Shown: piece after piece, positions 9,792 to 19,071 of the stretch
Numbering within the stretch: the stretch's first letter is position 1
How the letters are laid out: each line of letters opens with the position of its first letter
Assembly: GCA_003165465.1 (NCBI GenBank)
Contig: PLUM01000037.1
Span: 19,809 to 83,808, forward strand
Reading direction: 5' to 3'
DNA length: 64,000 nucleotides
DNA from: Acidobacteriota bacterium
GTDB lineage: Bacteria; Acidobacteriota; Terriglobia; Acidiferrales; UBA7541
Translations under genes and position numbers: made by a program
The notes under the pieces: generated by a model
Seen by the model: only the letters and a program-made list of their open reading frames with translations
What the model was told of the DNA's origin: nothing
Databases searched by the model: none

Positions 9792-12700
9792 CAGAACGTC
9801 GTCCCCAAGTTGACAAAGAATTGGAAGCTGGGAAGTCTCGAAAGCGTTGTCAGGCACGCTGCCGTGATGGTGCCCGGGCACGTGCCGCCGCTTTGAATCA
9901 GGAATTGCGCGGGGTTCAACTGGTAGCCGAGATCGAACGCCACGGGCCCGATCGGCGTGCCGTAGCGAAACTCGAATCCCACCGTGTGCGAAAAATATCT
10001 CAATTCGTTCGTGCAGTTCGTCAAACACACTTGCGGATTGGCCGGATCGAACGTGGGCGCCGGCGGGGCAATGTGAAGCGAAAGTTTTCGTATGCTGGGG
10101 AATACGTTGCCTGCGTCATAAAACACGGCGCCGCCCAGGCGGTTGCCAATCAGCGGCAGATGCATCGGAAAGCGCAGGTCCTGGTTAAACACGATCATCG
10201 CTTGTCCGCCAATGGGAAAGCCGGTGACGGGATCGCGCGGCCCGGCCTGATTCAGGCCAAACCCGCGCAAGGACGTGCCGCCGCCGCTGAAGAAGCGCTC
10301 GGGCAGGGGAATGTCGTTGGAAAGAGAACCGCCGTAAGGCGTCTGCATGCCGAAGCGGGTCGAGCGCGCAAAGACCAGCCGTCGGCCGATCGGGTGATAG
10401 GTCGAATTCTGCAAGTAAAGGCGGAGGAAGTTCGCCGACGAGCCGATGGGCCTCATGGCCACGGCGAGGTCCACATTTTCGAAATCTCCGCGGCTCGGAT
10501 CGGAGGGACTGTTGCGGTGGTCGTGGAGCCAGCTCACGCCAAATTCGGAGACTTCCGTATTTTGGCTGAACAGCGGAATTTCCTCGGCCGCGATTTTGAG
10601 ATTGCTGGCGACCACATGCCGGTACGCATAGCGGTAGAGGATCGAACTGGTGGGTGAGATGCGCTCGGAGAGTCGGATGGATCCTTCCGCCCGCCGCGAA
10701 TCGAACGTTTGCACATCGCGAGACGTTTCGTAAAAGGCGGTTAGCTGCAGGCTGAAATTGGAAGAGCCAAAATAATTCGGCGCCGTATACGCAAGGAGCG
10801 CGCGGCCTTGAATCGTGCTGGCCCGCACCTTGAACGAGAGCGAGTCCGCGCGCCCCGTAAGATTCGCTTTCGTAAGTTCAAGCGTGCCGCGTGGAGCGAA
10901 GCTGAGCGTTGTGGCCGTGGCGCTGTTGGCGCTGCCCAGGCGCTGCGCCTCGAATCCCAGGCCGTATGCGAACGTGTATCGCTTGGCCTCGTCCACCATG
11001 ACGACGATGGTCTTCCGCTCGTCCTTGCCTTCGGGATTTTGCGGCGCGATCGAAACCCGGCTGAAAATTCCCAGGTTGTAGAGCTTCCGCTGCGTTTCGA
11101 CGACGGCGCTTTCGCTCAGCGGTTCACCCGGCTTGATTCCCACTTCGCGCGAAATCACGCCGGGGCGAGTGTGCTCGTAGCCGCTGAGCAGCACGCGCGC
11201 AACCAGCTCCTGGGGCCCTTCCGTGATGCGATACGTCAGCTGGACGGTTGGGCCCGCGTTCTCTCCCGCGGGAGGCAATTTCTCCTCTTGGACCGAAAAC
11301 CGGGCCTCCGAGAAGCCCTGGTTGTAATAAAGAGCGAGAATGTTGTCACGGTCGGATGACACGTTGAATTCGGAATAGGGCTGCCCTTTGGACGAGCCAA
11401 TGACTCCCAGGAGTTCATCCTGGTTGAGTTGCTGATTGCCTTCAATGGCCAGGCTCGCCACTCGGGTTTGCTTTCCTTCCTCGATCACAAACCGGACAAA
11501 CCGGTCTCCCTGGCGGCCTTTGTAATTATCGACAAGCTGGCTCCGCACATCGGTATCCTGAAAGCCGTTGGCGACGTAGAGGTTGCGAATGGAAGCGACG
11601 TCGTCCTGCAGTGTCATGCTCGAGTATCGCCCCGGAGAGGCGTAGGCGGCGGGCTGAATCTTGAGCCGGTTTCGAAGCAACTCCGAGTCGAAGTATTTGT
11701 TGCCCGTGAATTCCACGCCTTCCAACCGGTGGCGGTCGCCGCGATTGATCTGGTAGGTGACCACGCGGGCGGTTTTATGCGTGGCCTTGCCCGATTCCTT
11801 CGCGGGCGCTTCCGAGATCGTGTAGCTCACTTGCGCGTCAAAGTAGCCGTCGCGTTCGAACCACTCGCGCAGGGAACGCCGCCCTTCCTGGAGAAGATCC
11901 TCGTCCATCGTGCCTTCTCGATGGATGGGAACCAGCCGGCGCAAGGTTCCCGCCGAAACTTTCGCTCCTTCCGCAACCAGACGAACTTCCAGCCCCGCAT
12001 ACAGCGTGAAGTCCACCGGCACGCGATTGGCCTGCGCATCGTACGCGCCGCGATGGATGGTGACTCGCGCGCCCAGATAATCCTTGCCCGCCAGCCATTT
12101 TCGCGTTCGCTCGGCCACGCGATTCAGGCGGTCGGTCGTCAATTCGGTTCCCGGCTTGAGGTTCAGATGGCCGCGAAGCTCCGCGTCGGAAAATTGCGTC
12201 TGATTTTGAATGGTGATCGCGCCGATCCGGGCTCGCGGTTCGGCGGCCACGCGCACGACAATGTCGATCTCAAACGTGTCGGGATGCGGCGTGGCCGCGT
12301 AATCGATTTTGGTCCGATACTGTCCCTCGTCCTCCAGGGCCTGGCGGAGACGGTCGATGGCCTCTTTCATGTCGGTTTCGCGGAACGGTTCTCCGACGTT
12401 GAGCCGCAGCGCGGACAGCGCCTGCGCCTCTCCCGGAGGCTCGCGCAATCCTTCGATCCGCACACGGTTGATATAAAAATTTTGGCGGACAACATAATCC
12501 AGGCGGACTCCGCCCGGGACATCGGCGAGTTCGGCGCGCAAATCCGCATAGCGGCCCGAGCGGAAAAGTTCTCGCAGGCTCGCGCTCTCCGCTTCCATGG
12601 AAAAAGGCTGGCCGGGCTGAAGCGTCAGCCGGGGAGGATTCTGTTCGAGCACGGCGCCTGATTCGGCGACGATGCGTACGGCGACGACGCGCGGCGGCTC

Positions 12701-12805
12701 AACGGGAGCGGTGTTCTGCGCGGCGATAGGCCCCGCGCAGAGTAACCAAAACCCCGGCAGCCATGCGGCAAACCGTAAGAAGGGACGATAAGCGATTGGC
12801 ATCAC
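9791..12805 (-). CDS. bamA: BamA/TamA (Omp85) family outer membrane assembly protein
   Basis: 1004 aa; multiple POTRA-like segments, C-terminal beta-barrel with GGGTSLRGFGLNQAG motif and terminal aromatic strand FQFFVNLGTTF. Confidence 0.88.
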   Translation of the reverse strand: MMPIAYRPFLRFAAWLPGFWLLCAGPIAAQNTAPVEPPRVVAVRIVAESGAVLEQNPPRLTLQPGQPFSMEAESASLRELFRSGRYADLRAELADVPGGVRLDYVVRQNFYINRVRIEGLREPPGEAQALSALRLNVGEPFRETDMKEAIDRLRQALEDEGQYRTKIDYAATPHPDTFEIDIVVRVAAEPRARIGAITIQNQTQFSDAELRGHLNLKPGTELTTDRLNRVAERTRKWLAGKDYLGARVTIHRGAYDAQANRVPVDFTLYAGLEVRLVAEGAKVSAGTLRRLVPIHREGTMDEDLLQEGRRSLREWFERDGYFDAQVSYTISEAPAKESGKATHKTARVVTYQINRGDRHRLEGVEFTGNKYFDSELLRNRLKIQPAAYASPGRYSSMTLQDDVASIRNLYVANGFQDTDVRSQLVDNYKGRQGDRFVRFVIEEGKQTRVASLAIEGNQQLNQDELLGVIGSSKGQPYSEFNVSSDRDNILALYYNQGFSEARFSVQEEKLPPAGENAGPTVQLTYRITEGPQELVARVLLSGYEHTRPGVISREVGIKPGEPLSESAVVETQRKLYNLGIFSRVSIAPQNPEGKDERKTIVVMVDEAKRYTFAYGLGFEAQRLGSANSATATTLSFAPRGTLELTKANLTGRADSLSFKVRASTIQGRALLAYTAPNYFGSSNFSLQLTAFYETSRDVQTFDSRRAEGSIRLSERISPTSSILYRYAYRHVVASNLKIAAEEIPLFSQNTEVSEFGVSWLHDHRNSPSDPSRGDFENVDLAVAMRPIGSSANFLRLYLQNSTYHPIGRRLVFARSTRFGMQTPYGGSLSNDIPLPERFFSGGGTSLRGFGLNQAGPRDPVTGFPIGGQAMIVFNQDLRFPMHLPLIGNRLGGAVFYDAGNVFPSIRKLSLHIAPPAPTFDPANPQVCLTNCTNELRYFSHTVGFEFRYGTPIGPVAFDLGYQLNPAQFLIQSGGTCPGTITAACLTTLSRLPSFQFFVNLGTTF

Positions 12806-12922
12806 GTTTCACGAGAACTCTAGCGTAGCATAGTGGGATTGCGTGGCCGGAGCGAATTCCACGTACCACGCCGAATGCGTCACTCGATTTCCCGCGCGGC
12901 TCCGGGGGCGGTATCATGTGAA

Positions 12923-12998
12923 GTAGGACAGACTTCAGCCTGTCCGGTTTTGATTTTGCGCATGCAAGAAAGAAGACAGGCGGAAGAGCCTGTGTGGC
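12923..12998. repeat. Dispersed repeat family A, divergent copy A2
   Basis: GTAGGACAGACTTCAGCCTGTCCGGTTTTGATTTTGCGCATGCAAGAAAGAAGACAGGCGGAAGAGCCTGTGTGGC. Confidence 0.7.
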
Positions 12999-13149
12999 AA
13001 CGGCCAAATGTTTGCAGGGCACGGCTTCAGCCGTGCCGTAACGTTTGGGGAATTGATACGGCTTTAGCCGCTGGCTGTTTCAGCTTCGCGTGACCACACA
13101 AGCTCGGAAGCCTGTCCTGCGTAAACAATCGGGAGACGCGCTCGGCTCG

Positions 13150-14190
13150 ATGGACCCCAAATCTTACGAACGATATTCGAGGCAGATTCTTTTCAGCGAA
13201 CTCGGCGAGGCGGGCCAGCAGCGCCTGCTCGATTCCTCGGCCGTGATCATCGGCTGCGGCGCGCTGGGCACCGCGCTCGCAAATCTGCTCGTGCGCGCGG
13301 GCGTTGGAAAACTCCGCATCGTGGACCGCGATTTCGTCGAGCCTTCCAATTTGCAGCGCCAGACGCTGTTCGAGGAGTCCGACGCGCTGGAAGCCCTGCC
13401 CAAGGCTGTCGCCGCCGAGCGCCGCCTGCGCGCCATCAATTCCGGCGTGTCGGTCGAGGGGATCGTCGCCGACGTAAGCCCGAAAAACGCCGAGGAATTG
13501 TTGAGCGGATTTCCGCTCATTCTCGATGGAACGGACAATTTCGAGACGCGCTTCCTGCTGAACGACGTTGCGATTCATTTGAATGTTCCCTGGATTTACG
13601 CCGCCGTCGTCGCCAGCTACGGCGTAACGCTTACCGTGCGGCCCGGCCAAACCGCGTGCCTCGCGTGCGCGCTCGAAAGCGAAAACGAGAGCGGCCCTCG
13701 GACCACGGGCACGGAGGACACCTGCGACACCATCGGCGTTCTGGGCGCGGCGGCGGGCGTGATCGCGTCGATCGAAGCGGCAGAGGCCATCAAGCTGCTC
13801 GCCGGGAAATACGAATCCGCGGATGGGCGGCTCATTTCGTTCGACGTGTGGTCCGGGAAATTTCAATCTGTGCGTGTGGCGCGCAATCCGCAATGCCGCG
13901 CCTGCGTGCGGCGAGATTTCCGTTACCTCGAAGGAGAGGCGCAACCCCACTTGACGATGTGCGGCCGCGATTCCGTGCAGATTCATGAACGCAGCCGGCA
14001 ACTCGATCTCTCCGCGCTCGGCAAGCGCATCGCGCCAACCGTGGCCGAAGTTCGCGAGAACGGTTTTCTGTTGCGGTTTCGCGTGCCGCCCTACGAAATG
14101 ACCGTGTTCGCCGATGGCCGCGCCATCATCAAGGGCACGCGCGACGCGAGCGTGGCGCGGTCGCTCTACGCCCGCTATATCGGCGCATGA
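13150..14190 (+). CDS. ThiF/MoeB/HesA family adenylyltransferase (E1-like)
   Basis: YERYSRQILFSELGEAGQQRLLDSSAVIIGCGALGTALANLLVRAGVGKLRIVDRDFVEPSNLQRQTLF; CxxC pairs CLACAL and CRACVRR. Confidence 0.9.
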   Translation: MDPKSYERYSRQILFSELGEAGQQRLLDSSAVIIGCGALGTALANLLVRAGVGKLRIVDRDFVEPSNLQRQTLFEESDALEALPKAVAAERRLRAINSGVSVEGIVADVSPKNAEELLSGFPLILDGTDNFETRFLLNDVAIHLNVPWIYAAVVASYGVTLTVRPGQTACLACALESENESGPRTTGTEDTCDTIGVLGAAAGVIASIEAAEAIKLLAGKYESADGRLISFDVWSGKFQSVRVARNPQCRACVRRDFRYLEGEAQPHLTMCGRDSVQIHERSRQLDLSALGKRIAPTVAEVRENGFLLRFRVPPYEMTVFADGRAIIKGTRDASVARSLYARYIGA

Positions 14191-14246
14191 AGAGTGGTTC
14201 AATGTAGCGCGCACAATTCGCGCGGGCTGGAGACGCTGCGAAAAAG

Positions 14247-14372
14247 GATTCTCGAACGCGGCAACAAAAATCCCGGGTCTGAAGACCCGGGCTACAGCAT
14301 GGGCGCGGCCGTGGCGAATTGCTGTAGCCCGCCTCTTCAGAGGCGGGGTCTTTCATCAGGTGATGCAACACG
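14247..14372. repeat. Composite double-hairpin repeat family B, copy B1
   Basis: GATTCTCGAACGCGGCA...CCCGGGTCTGAAGACCCGGGCTACA...GCTGTAGCCCGCCTCTTCAGAGGCGGGGTCTTTC...ATGCAACACG; near-copy at 41.2 kb. Confidence 0.85.
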
Positions 14373-14459
14373 CTCTTGTCATTTCACGCTTTACTCGGAA
14401 TGACAAAAGGGCGGGACACTTTTCCCACAGCCTGTAAACTCCGTGCTATAAAACAACAC

Positions 14460-16127
14460 ATGAATTTCCTGGAACATATTTTCTCGAATTTGCGGCAGGC
14501 GGGCGGCCGGGTAGTTTTGGCCGAAGCGCGCGCGGGAGGCAATCGAACCGCGACGGGCGCGGGCCTGCTCGCCCAAATCGCCGCCGCGCGCGTGTTTCTG
14601 CGCGCATCGGGCCTTGCCAAGGGAGACCGCTGCGCGCTCGTCGCTCCCAATAGTATCCGCTGGGCCGCGCTCGATCTCGCGATCATCGCCGAGGGCCTGA
14701 TTGCCGTTCCGATGTACGCCCGCCAGGCGGCCGCCGAATTGGCCGCGATGCTGCGCGACGCCGAGCCCGGCCTGATTTGCTGCGGCGATGCGGCGCTTCG
14801 CGATGCCATCGCGGCGGCGTTGCCGCCCGCGGATCAGAAGAATGCGCCGCGTTTCGTGCTGCTCGACGAAATCTTCAGCGCCGCTTCGCAGCCAGCAAAG
14901 AGCGCGCCAGACGAGCCCGCCGCTATTTCCGCCGAGGAAACGGTCGCCATCCTGTACACGTCGGGAACATCGGGCGAAGCCAAAGGCGTGATGCTCACGG
15001 CCGGCAATATCGGCCACATGCTTTCTTGCACCGGATCGCGCCTGGACGATTTGATGGGGCCTCGCGCGGTCCCGGACCGCGTATTCCACTACCTGCCGTT
15101 TTGTTTCGCGGGATCGTGGGTTTTACTTTTGTCGTGCCTGTCGCGGACGAGCACCCTCACCATGTCCATGGACCTCGCGAAACTCGCCGACGAAATTCGC
15201 GTCGCGGCCCCGGATTATTTCCTGAACGTGCCCACGTTGCTTGAGCGCATTCGCACCGGCGTCGACGAAAATATCCACAAGCGCGGCGGCGCGATCTCCG
15301 GCATTTTTGAGCGCGCCCAGGCGGCCTGGCTGCGCGTCGACGCCAAGTCGCCCCATCCGTGGGATTTTTTTTGGCTGGGCCTCGCCGGCCTTCTGATTTT
15401 TCCGTCCATTCGCAAACGGATGGGGCCGAATCTGCGCGCGCTGATATGCGGGTCCGCTCCGCTGGCGCGCGAAACGCAGATCTTTTTCATGATGCTCGGG
15501 ATTCGCGTCCTGCAGGTGTACGGCCTCACGGAAACCACCGCCATCTGCACGATGGACGATCCCCGGCGCGTCGAGCCGGGACGCGTTGGCCCCGCCATTC
15601 CTGGCATCGAAATGAAAGTGGGAGAGAACGGCGAAATCGTCGTTCGTGGCCCGAACATTTTTCCTGGTTATTGGCGCAGGCCCGAGCAAACTGCAGCGGT
15701 GCTGCACGACGGATGGTTTCACACCGGCGATCAGGGCGAGGCGGATGCAAACGGAAATTGGTGCATCACGGGGCGCTTGAAAAATCTCATCATCCTCAAT
15801 TCCGGCCACAACATTGCGCCGGAGCCGATCGAGGAGGAGCTGTTCCGCGCCGTGCCCGGCGCGCAGCACGTCATACTGGTCGGCAACGGCCGCAGTTTCC
15901 TCGGAGTGATCGTTACCGGCAGTGTTGCGGATGCTGAAATCGATTCGCAACTGGAACGGATCAACGCCGCGCTGCCGCACTACCGGAAGATTCGCAGGTT
16001 TCACCTGGCACGGGAATTATTTACGATTGAAAATGGATTGCTCACGGCCAATGGTAAATTGCGGCGTGATATCATCGCCGCGCGCTTTGCGGATGAGATC
16101 GAACGCATGTACGCAAAGCCGGAGTGA
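14460..16127 (+). CDS. AMP-binding long-chain fatty acid--CoA ligase-like protein
   Basis: AMP-binding motif VAILYTSGTSGEAKGVMLT; VYGLTETTAI; DGWFHTGDQGEAD. Confidence 0.92.
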   Translation: MNFLEHIFSNLRQAGGRVVLAEARAGGNRTATGAGLLAQIAAARVFLRASGLAKGDRCALVAPNSIRWAALDLAIIAEGLIAVPMYARQAAAELAAMLRDAEPGLICCGDAALRDAIAAALPPADQKNAPRFVLLDEIFSAASQPAKSAPDEPAAISAEETVAILYTSGTSGEAKGVMLTAGNIGHMLSCTGSRLDDLMGPRAVPDRVFHYLPFCFAGSWVLLLSCLSRTSTLTMSMDLAKLADEIRVAAPDYFLNVPTLLERIRTGVDENIHKRGGAISGIFERAQAAWLRVDAKSPHPWDFFWLGLAGLLIFPSIRKRMGPNLRALICGSAPLARETQIFFMMLGIRVLQVYGLTETTAICTMDDPRRVEPGRVGPAIPGIEMKVGENGEIVVRGPNIFPGYWRRPEQTAAVLHDGWFHTGDQGEADANGNWCITGRLKNLIILNSGHNIAPEPIEEELFRAVPGAQHVILVGNGRSFLGVIVTGSVADAEIDSQLERINAALPHYRKIRRFHLARELFTIENGLLTANGKLRRDIIAARFADEIERMYAKPE

Positions 16128-16178
16128 ACGCGCCGCTGCACGGCGCATCCTTACACGGCAAAGGCAAAGGCTGAACGC

Positions 16179-16982
16179 ATGGATGAATACAAAGGAAAAA
16201 CGCTCTCCTGGCGCCTGTCCGGTGGCGTTGTCGAGCTTGCGCTCGACCACCCTCCCGCCAACGAAATTGGCCTCGCCATGCTCGAGGATCTGGAGCGCTT
16301 CGCCGCCGCGCTTCCCGCGCTGGAATCGAAGGCCGTCGCGCTCATCCTCCACAGCGAACAGAAAGCGGGCTTCTCGGCCGGAGCGGACCTGCGCGAACTG
16401 TACGATCAGGCGCGAAAAATGGATGCGTCGTCCGCCGCGAAGGGAGTCCGCGCATTCCTCGAACGGATTCATGCCGTGCTCAACCGGCTGGACACTTCTC
16501 CGCTCACGACCATCGCCGCCGTTCACGGCGTATGTTTTGGCGGCGGATTCGAACTGGCGCTGGTTTGCGACCTGATCGTCGCGGACAAGATGGCGCGATT
16601 TTGTTTTCCGGAATTGAGGCTCGGGTTGATCCCCGGCTTCGGCGGAATCCCCCGCCTGAAGCGAGACATTGGCAACGCCGTGGTGCGTGATCTCCTGCTC
16701 ACCGGGCGCAGCATCAATGCCACCAAGGGGCTTTCCGTGGGCCTCGTGAGCCAGGTCGCGGCGGAAGGCGAAGCCCTGCGCAACGCTCGCGCCACCGCCG
16801 CGCAGACGTTGAAATTCGATCGCGCGACAACCGCCGCCGCGAAGCGTTTCATCAAGCCGCTGCCCGCCGAAGAACTGCGCCGCGAAATCGATATTTTCTG
16901 CGACCTCTTCATGCGCCCCGCAGTCATGGAAGGCCTGCGCAAGTTCGTCGAAAACGCCGGACCGCATCCCTACCTGCCGTAA
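16179..16982 (+). CDS. Enoyl-CoA hydratase/isomerase family protein
   Basis: LSWRLSGGVVELALDHPPANEIG; FSAGADLREL; GVCFGGGFELALVCDLIVA; PELRLGLIPGFGG. Confidence 0.9.
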   Translation: MDEYKGKTLSWRLSGGVVELALDHPPANEIGLAMLEDLERFAAALPALESKAVALILHSEQKAGFSAGADLRELYDQARKMDASSAAKGVRAFLERIHAVLNRLDTSPLTTIAAVHGVCFGGGFELALVCDLIVADKMARFCFPELRLGLIPGFGGIPRLKRDIGNAVVRDLLLTGRSINATKGLSVGLVSQVAAEGEALRNARATAAQTLKFDRATTAAAKRFIKPLPAEELRREIDIFCDLFMRPAVMEGLRKFVENAGPHPYLP

Positions 16983-17035
16983 GCCCGCGACTTTTCTGTA
17001 GCACAGTCTTCACAGGTTTGGAAAAAATCTCAAGT

Positions 17036-17094
17036 ACAGAGACGCGCGGGTTGGCGTAGGGGCACGGCATTGCCGTGCCCCTACTGCCACACGG
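17036..17094. repeat. Dispersed hairpin family D, copy D1
   Basis: GAGACGCGCGGGTTGGCGTAGGGGCACGGCATTGCCGTGCCCCTA; second copy near 42.6 kb. Confidence 0.8.
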
Positions 17095-17142
17095 TAATGG
17101 ATATTGCGGGGATTTGTGAGAAATTCAGCCTACTGCAAAACG

Positions 17143-18402
17143 CTACGTGCGGTAGCTGGCGTTGATCGTGACGTATTCCTGAGTGAAGTCGCAGGTCCAG
17201 ACGCGCGCGGCGCAGCGCCCGTGATGCAAATCGATGACCATGGACACATTTTTTTCGAGCAGACGTTGATGCGCCTTGCGCTCGTCGAGCGGCAAGGCGA
17301 CGGAATAGGGCGAGCCCTTCGGCGGGCCGTACATTTTCATTCCGCCCAGCCAAATTTCGGCATGGTCTGGATTAAACGGAACCCCGGCGCGGCCGGCGGC
17401 AGCGAGGATGCGTCCCCAATTGGGATCGGCGCCGGCGATGGCCGTTTTCACGAGCGAGGAGAGCGCGATGGTCTCCGCGACTTTTTTCGCGGCGGCGTCG
17501 CTCGGCGCGCCACGCACTTCGATTTCGACGAGGTGAGTCGCGCCTTCGCCGTCTTCCACAATTCCAATCGCGAGAGCCTTGCAGACCTGCTCCAGCGCGG
17601 CGACGAAACTCACATAGTCCGCGCCAGTTGCCTTCGTGATTTTCCTAGCGCCGCTCGCGCCATTGGCGAGCACCAGCAGCGTGTCGTTCGTCGAGCTGTC
17701 TCCATCCACCGTGATGCAATTAAACGTACGATTGACGACTTCGCGCAGTGCACGATCGAGCACGGAGGGCGCGACCGCCGCGTCCGTGACCACAAACGAA
17801 AGCATCGTCGCCATGTTCGGGTGAATCATGCCCGCGCCCTTGGCGCATCCGGCGACACGCACGATTTTGCCGCCGATGCGGCAGCTTGTCGTCGCGCGTT
17901 TCGGGCGCGTGTCCGTGGTCATGATGGCGCGCGTCAGCCCTTCAAAAGCGCGCGGCGAAAATTCAAGCGATTCGGCCAGGCCGGGCGCGGCGTTCAAAAT
18001 GCGCTCGACTGGCAGCGGCACGCCGATCACTCCGGTCGAGCAGACAACCACTTGCTGCGCGCGGCAGCCCAGCAGCTTTGCCACACAATCCGCCGTGGCG
18101 CGCGAAGCAACCATGCCGCCCGGCCCGACCGAACAGTTGGCGTTCCCGGAATTGACGATGACGGCGCGCATCGCCGCCGCCGACTCCCGCACATGCGCGC
18201 GCGAGAGCACCACGGGCGGCGCCTGCACCAGATTTTGTGTGAACACAGCCGCCGCCGACGCTGGAGGATCGGAAACGATCATCGCAACATCGAGCGTCCC
18301 GGTTTGGCCGCGCCTCTTGAGGCCGCAGGCCGCCGAAGCAAAACGAAACCCGCGCGGCAGGGCGCGGGACGATGGGAGTTCGCTCATTTTTTTAGTCACC
18401 AT
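17143..18402 (-). CDS. argJ: Bifunctional glutamate N-acetyltransferase/amino-acid acetyltransferase ArgJ
   Basis: ArgJ family; autoprocessing region KGAGMIHPNMATMLSFV. Confidence 0.95.
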   Translation of the reverse strand: MVTKKMSELPSSRALPRGFRFASAACGLKRRGQTGTLDVAMIVSDPPASAAAVFTQNLVQAPPVVLSRAHVRESAAAMRAVIVNSGNANCSVGPGGMVASRATADCVAKLLGCRAQQVVVCSTGVIGVPLPVERILNAAPGLAESLEFSPRAFEGLTRAIMTTDTRPKRATTSCRIGGKIVRVAGCAKGAGMIHPNMATMLSFVVTDAAVAPSVLDRALREVVNRTFNCITVDGDSSTNDTLLVLANGASGARKITKATGADYVSFVAALEQVCKALAIGIVEDGEGATHLVEIEVRGAPSDAAAKKVAETIALSSLVKTAIAGADPNWGRILAAAGRAGVPFNPDHAEIWLGGMKMYGPPKGSPYSVALPLDERKAHQRLLEKNVSMVIDLHHGRCAARVWTCDFTQEYVTINASYRT

Positions 18403-18424
18403 GAAAAATTTCAGATTCCGTTGC

Positions 18425-18545
18425 AGCTCGGATCTTCAGACCCGAGAGTTTTTCTTAACTCCGCGGAAAGGCCTCGCCTCTGACCTTTCGTGTCCACTCA
18501 GGGCAAGAGAGGCGAGCTAAAAAGCGCGCTACAGTTCGCGCTGCA
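18425..18545. repeat. Composite repeat family B, divergent copy B5 between argJ and the GNAT gene
   Basis: Reverse strand AGCTCGCCTCT-CTTGCCCTGAGTGGACACGAAAGGTC-AGAGGCGAGG...CTCGGGTCTGAAGATCCGAGCTGCAAC, same layout as B3/B4. Confidence 0.7.
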
Positions 18546-18549
18546 ACGC

Positions 18550-19071
18550 CTAGAGGGCCTTTCCCGCTCCGCTCAGGACGGGCAACAATTCGCGCTCGGG
18601 GCAGACGACCGCCACCGTCGCGATCAAATTACATTTGTGCTCCTTGGGACACGTGGCGCAGTCGCGCTCGATTTTTTCGGGCACGATTTGCCGCGGGCCG
18701 GGCGCAAACCCGTAGCGCGAGAAAAATTCGGGCCGATGCGTCACGGCAAACAGGCGCGCGATCTTGCGCCGCCGCGCCGTGTCCATCGCGGCTTTCATCA
18801 GGCGGTCGCCGACGTTGCGACCCTGCCCGCGCGCGTCGGGAGCGACGGCCAGGGAACGGATTTCGGCGAGGCCCGCGCCATACGGTTCGAGCGCCACGCA
18901 GCCGAGAACTTTTTCTTCCTTGCCGCGTTTTTCCACGAGCACGAGGAATCGCGCGATATGCTCGCGGATTTCCGCCTCGGTGCGCGGGAGCAGCAGACCC
19001 TCGCCCGCATAGTGCGCGATCACGCGGTGCACGGCTGCCGCGTCGCTCATTCGAGCAGCGCGAGCCCTCAC
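18550..19071 (-). CDS. GNAT N-acetyltransferase, ArgA-like (probable N-acetylglutamate synthase domain)
   Basis: RSLAVAPDARGQGRNVGDRLMKAAMDTARRRKIARLFAVTHRPEFFSRYGF; ATGA overlap with argH. Confidence 0.8.
   Translation of the reverse strand: MRARAARMSDAAAVHRVIAHYAGEGLLLPRTEAEIREHIARFLVLVEKRGKEEKVLGCVALEPYGAGLAEIRSLAVAPDARGQGRNVGDRLMKAAMDTARRRKIARLFAVTHRPEFFSRYGFAPGPRQIVPEKIERDCATCPKEHKCNLIATVAVVCPERELLPVLSGAGKAL

Noticed and set aside
13027-14214. 395-aa minus-strand ORF
   Set aside because: Antisense to the ThiF/MoeB gene, which has clear motifs on the plus strand.
17104-18483. 459-aa plus-strand ORF
   Set aside because: Antisense to argJ.
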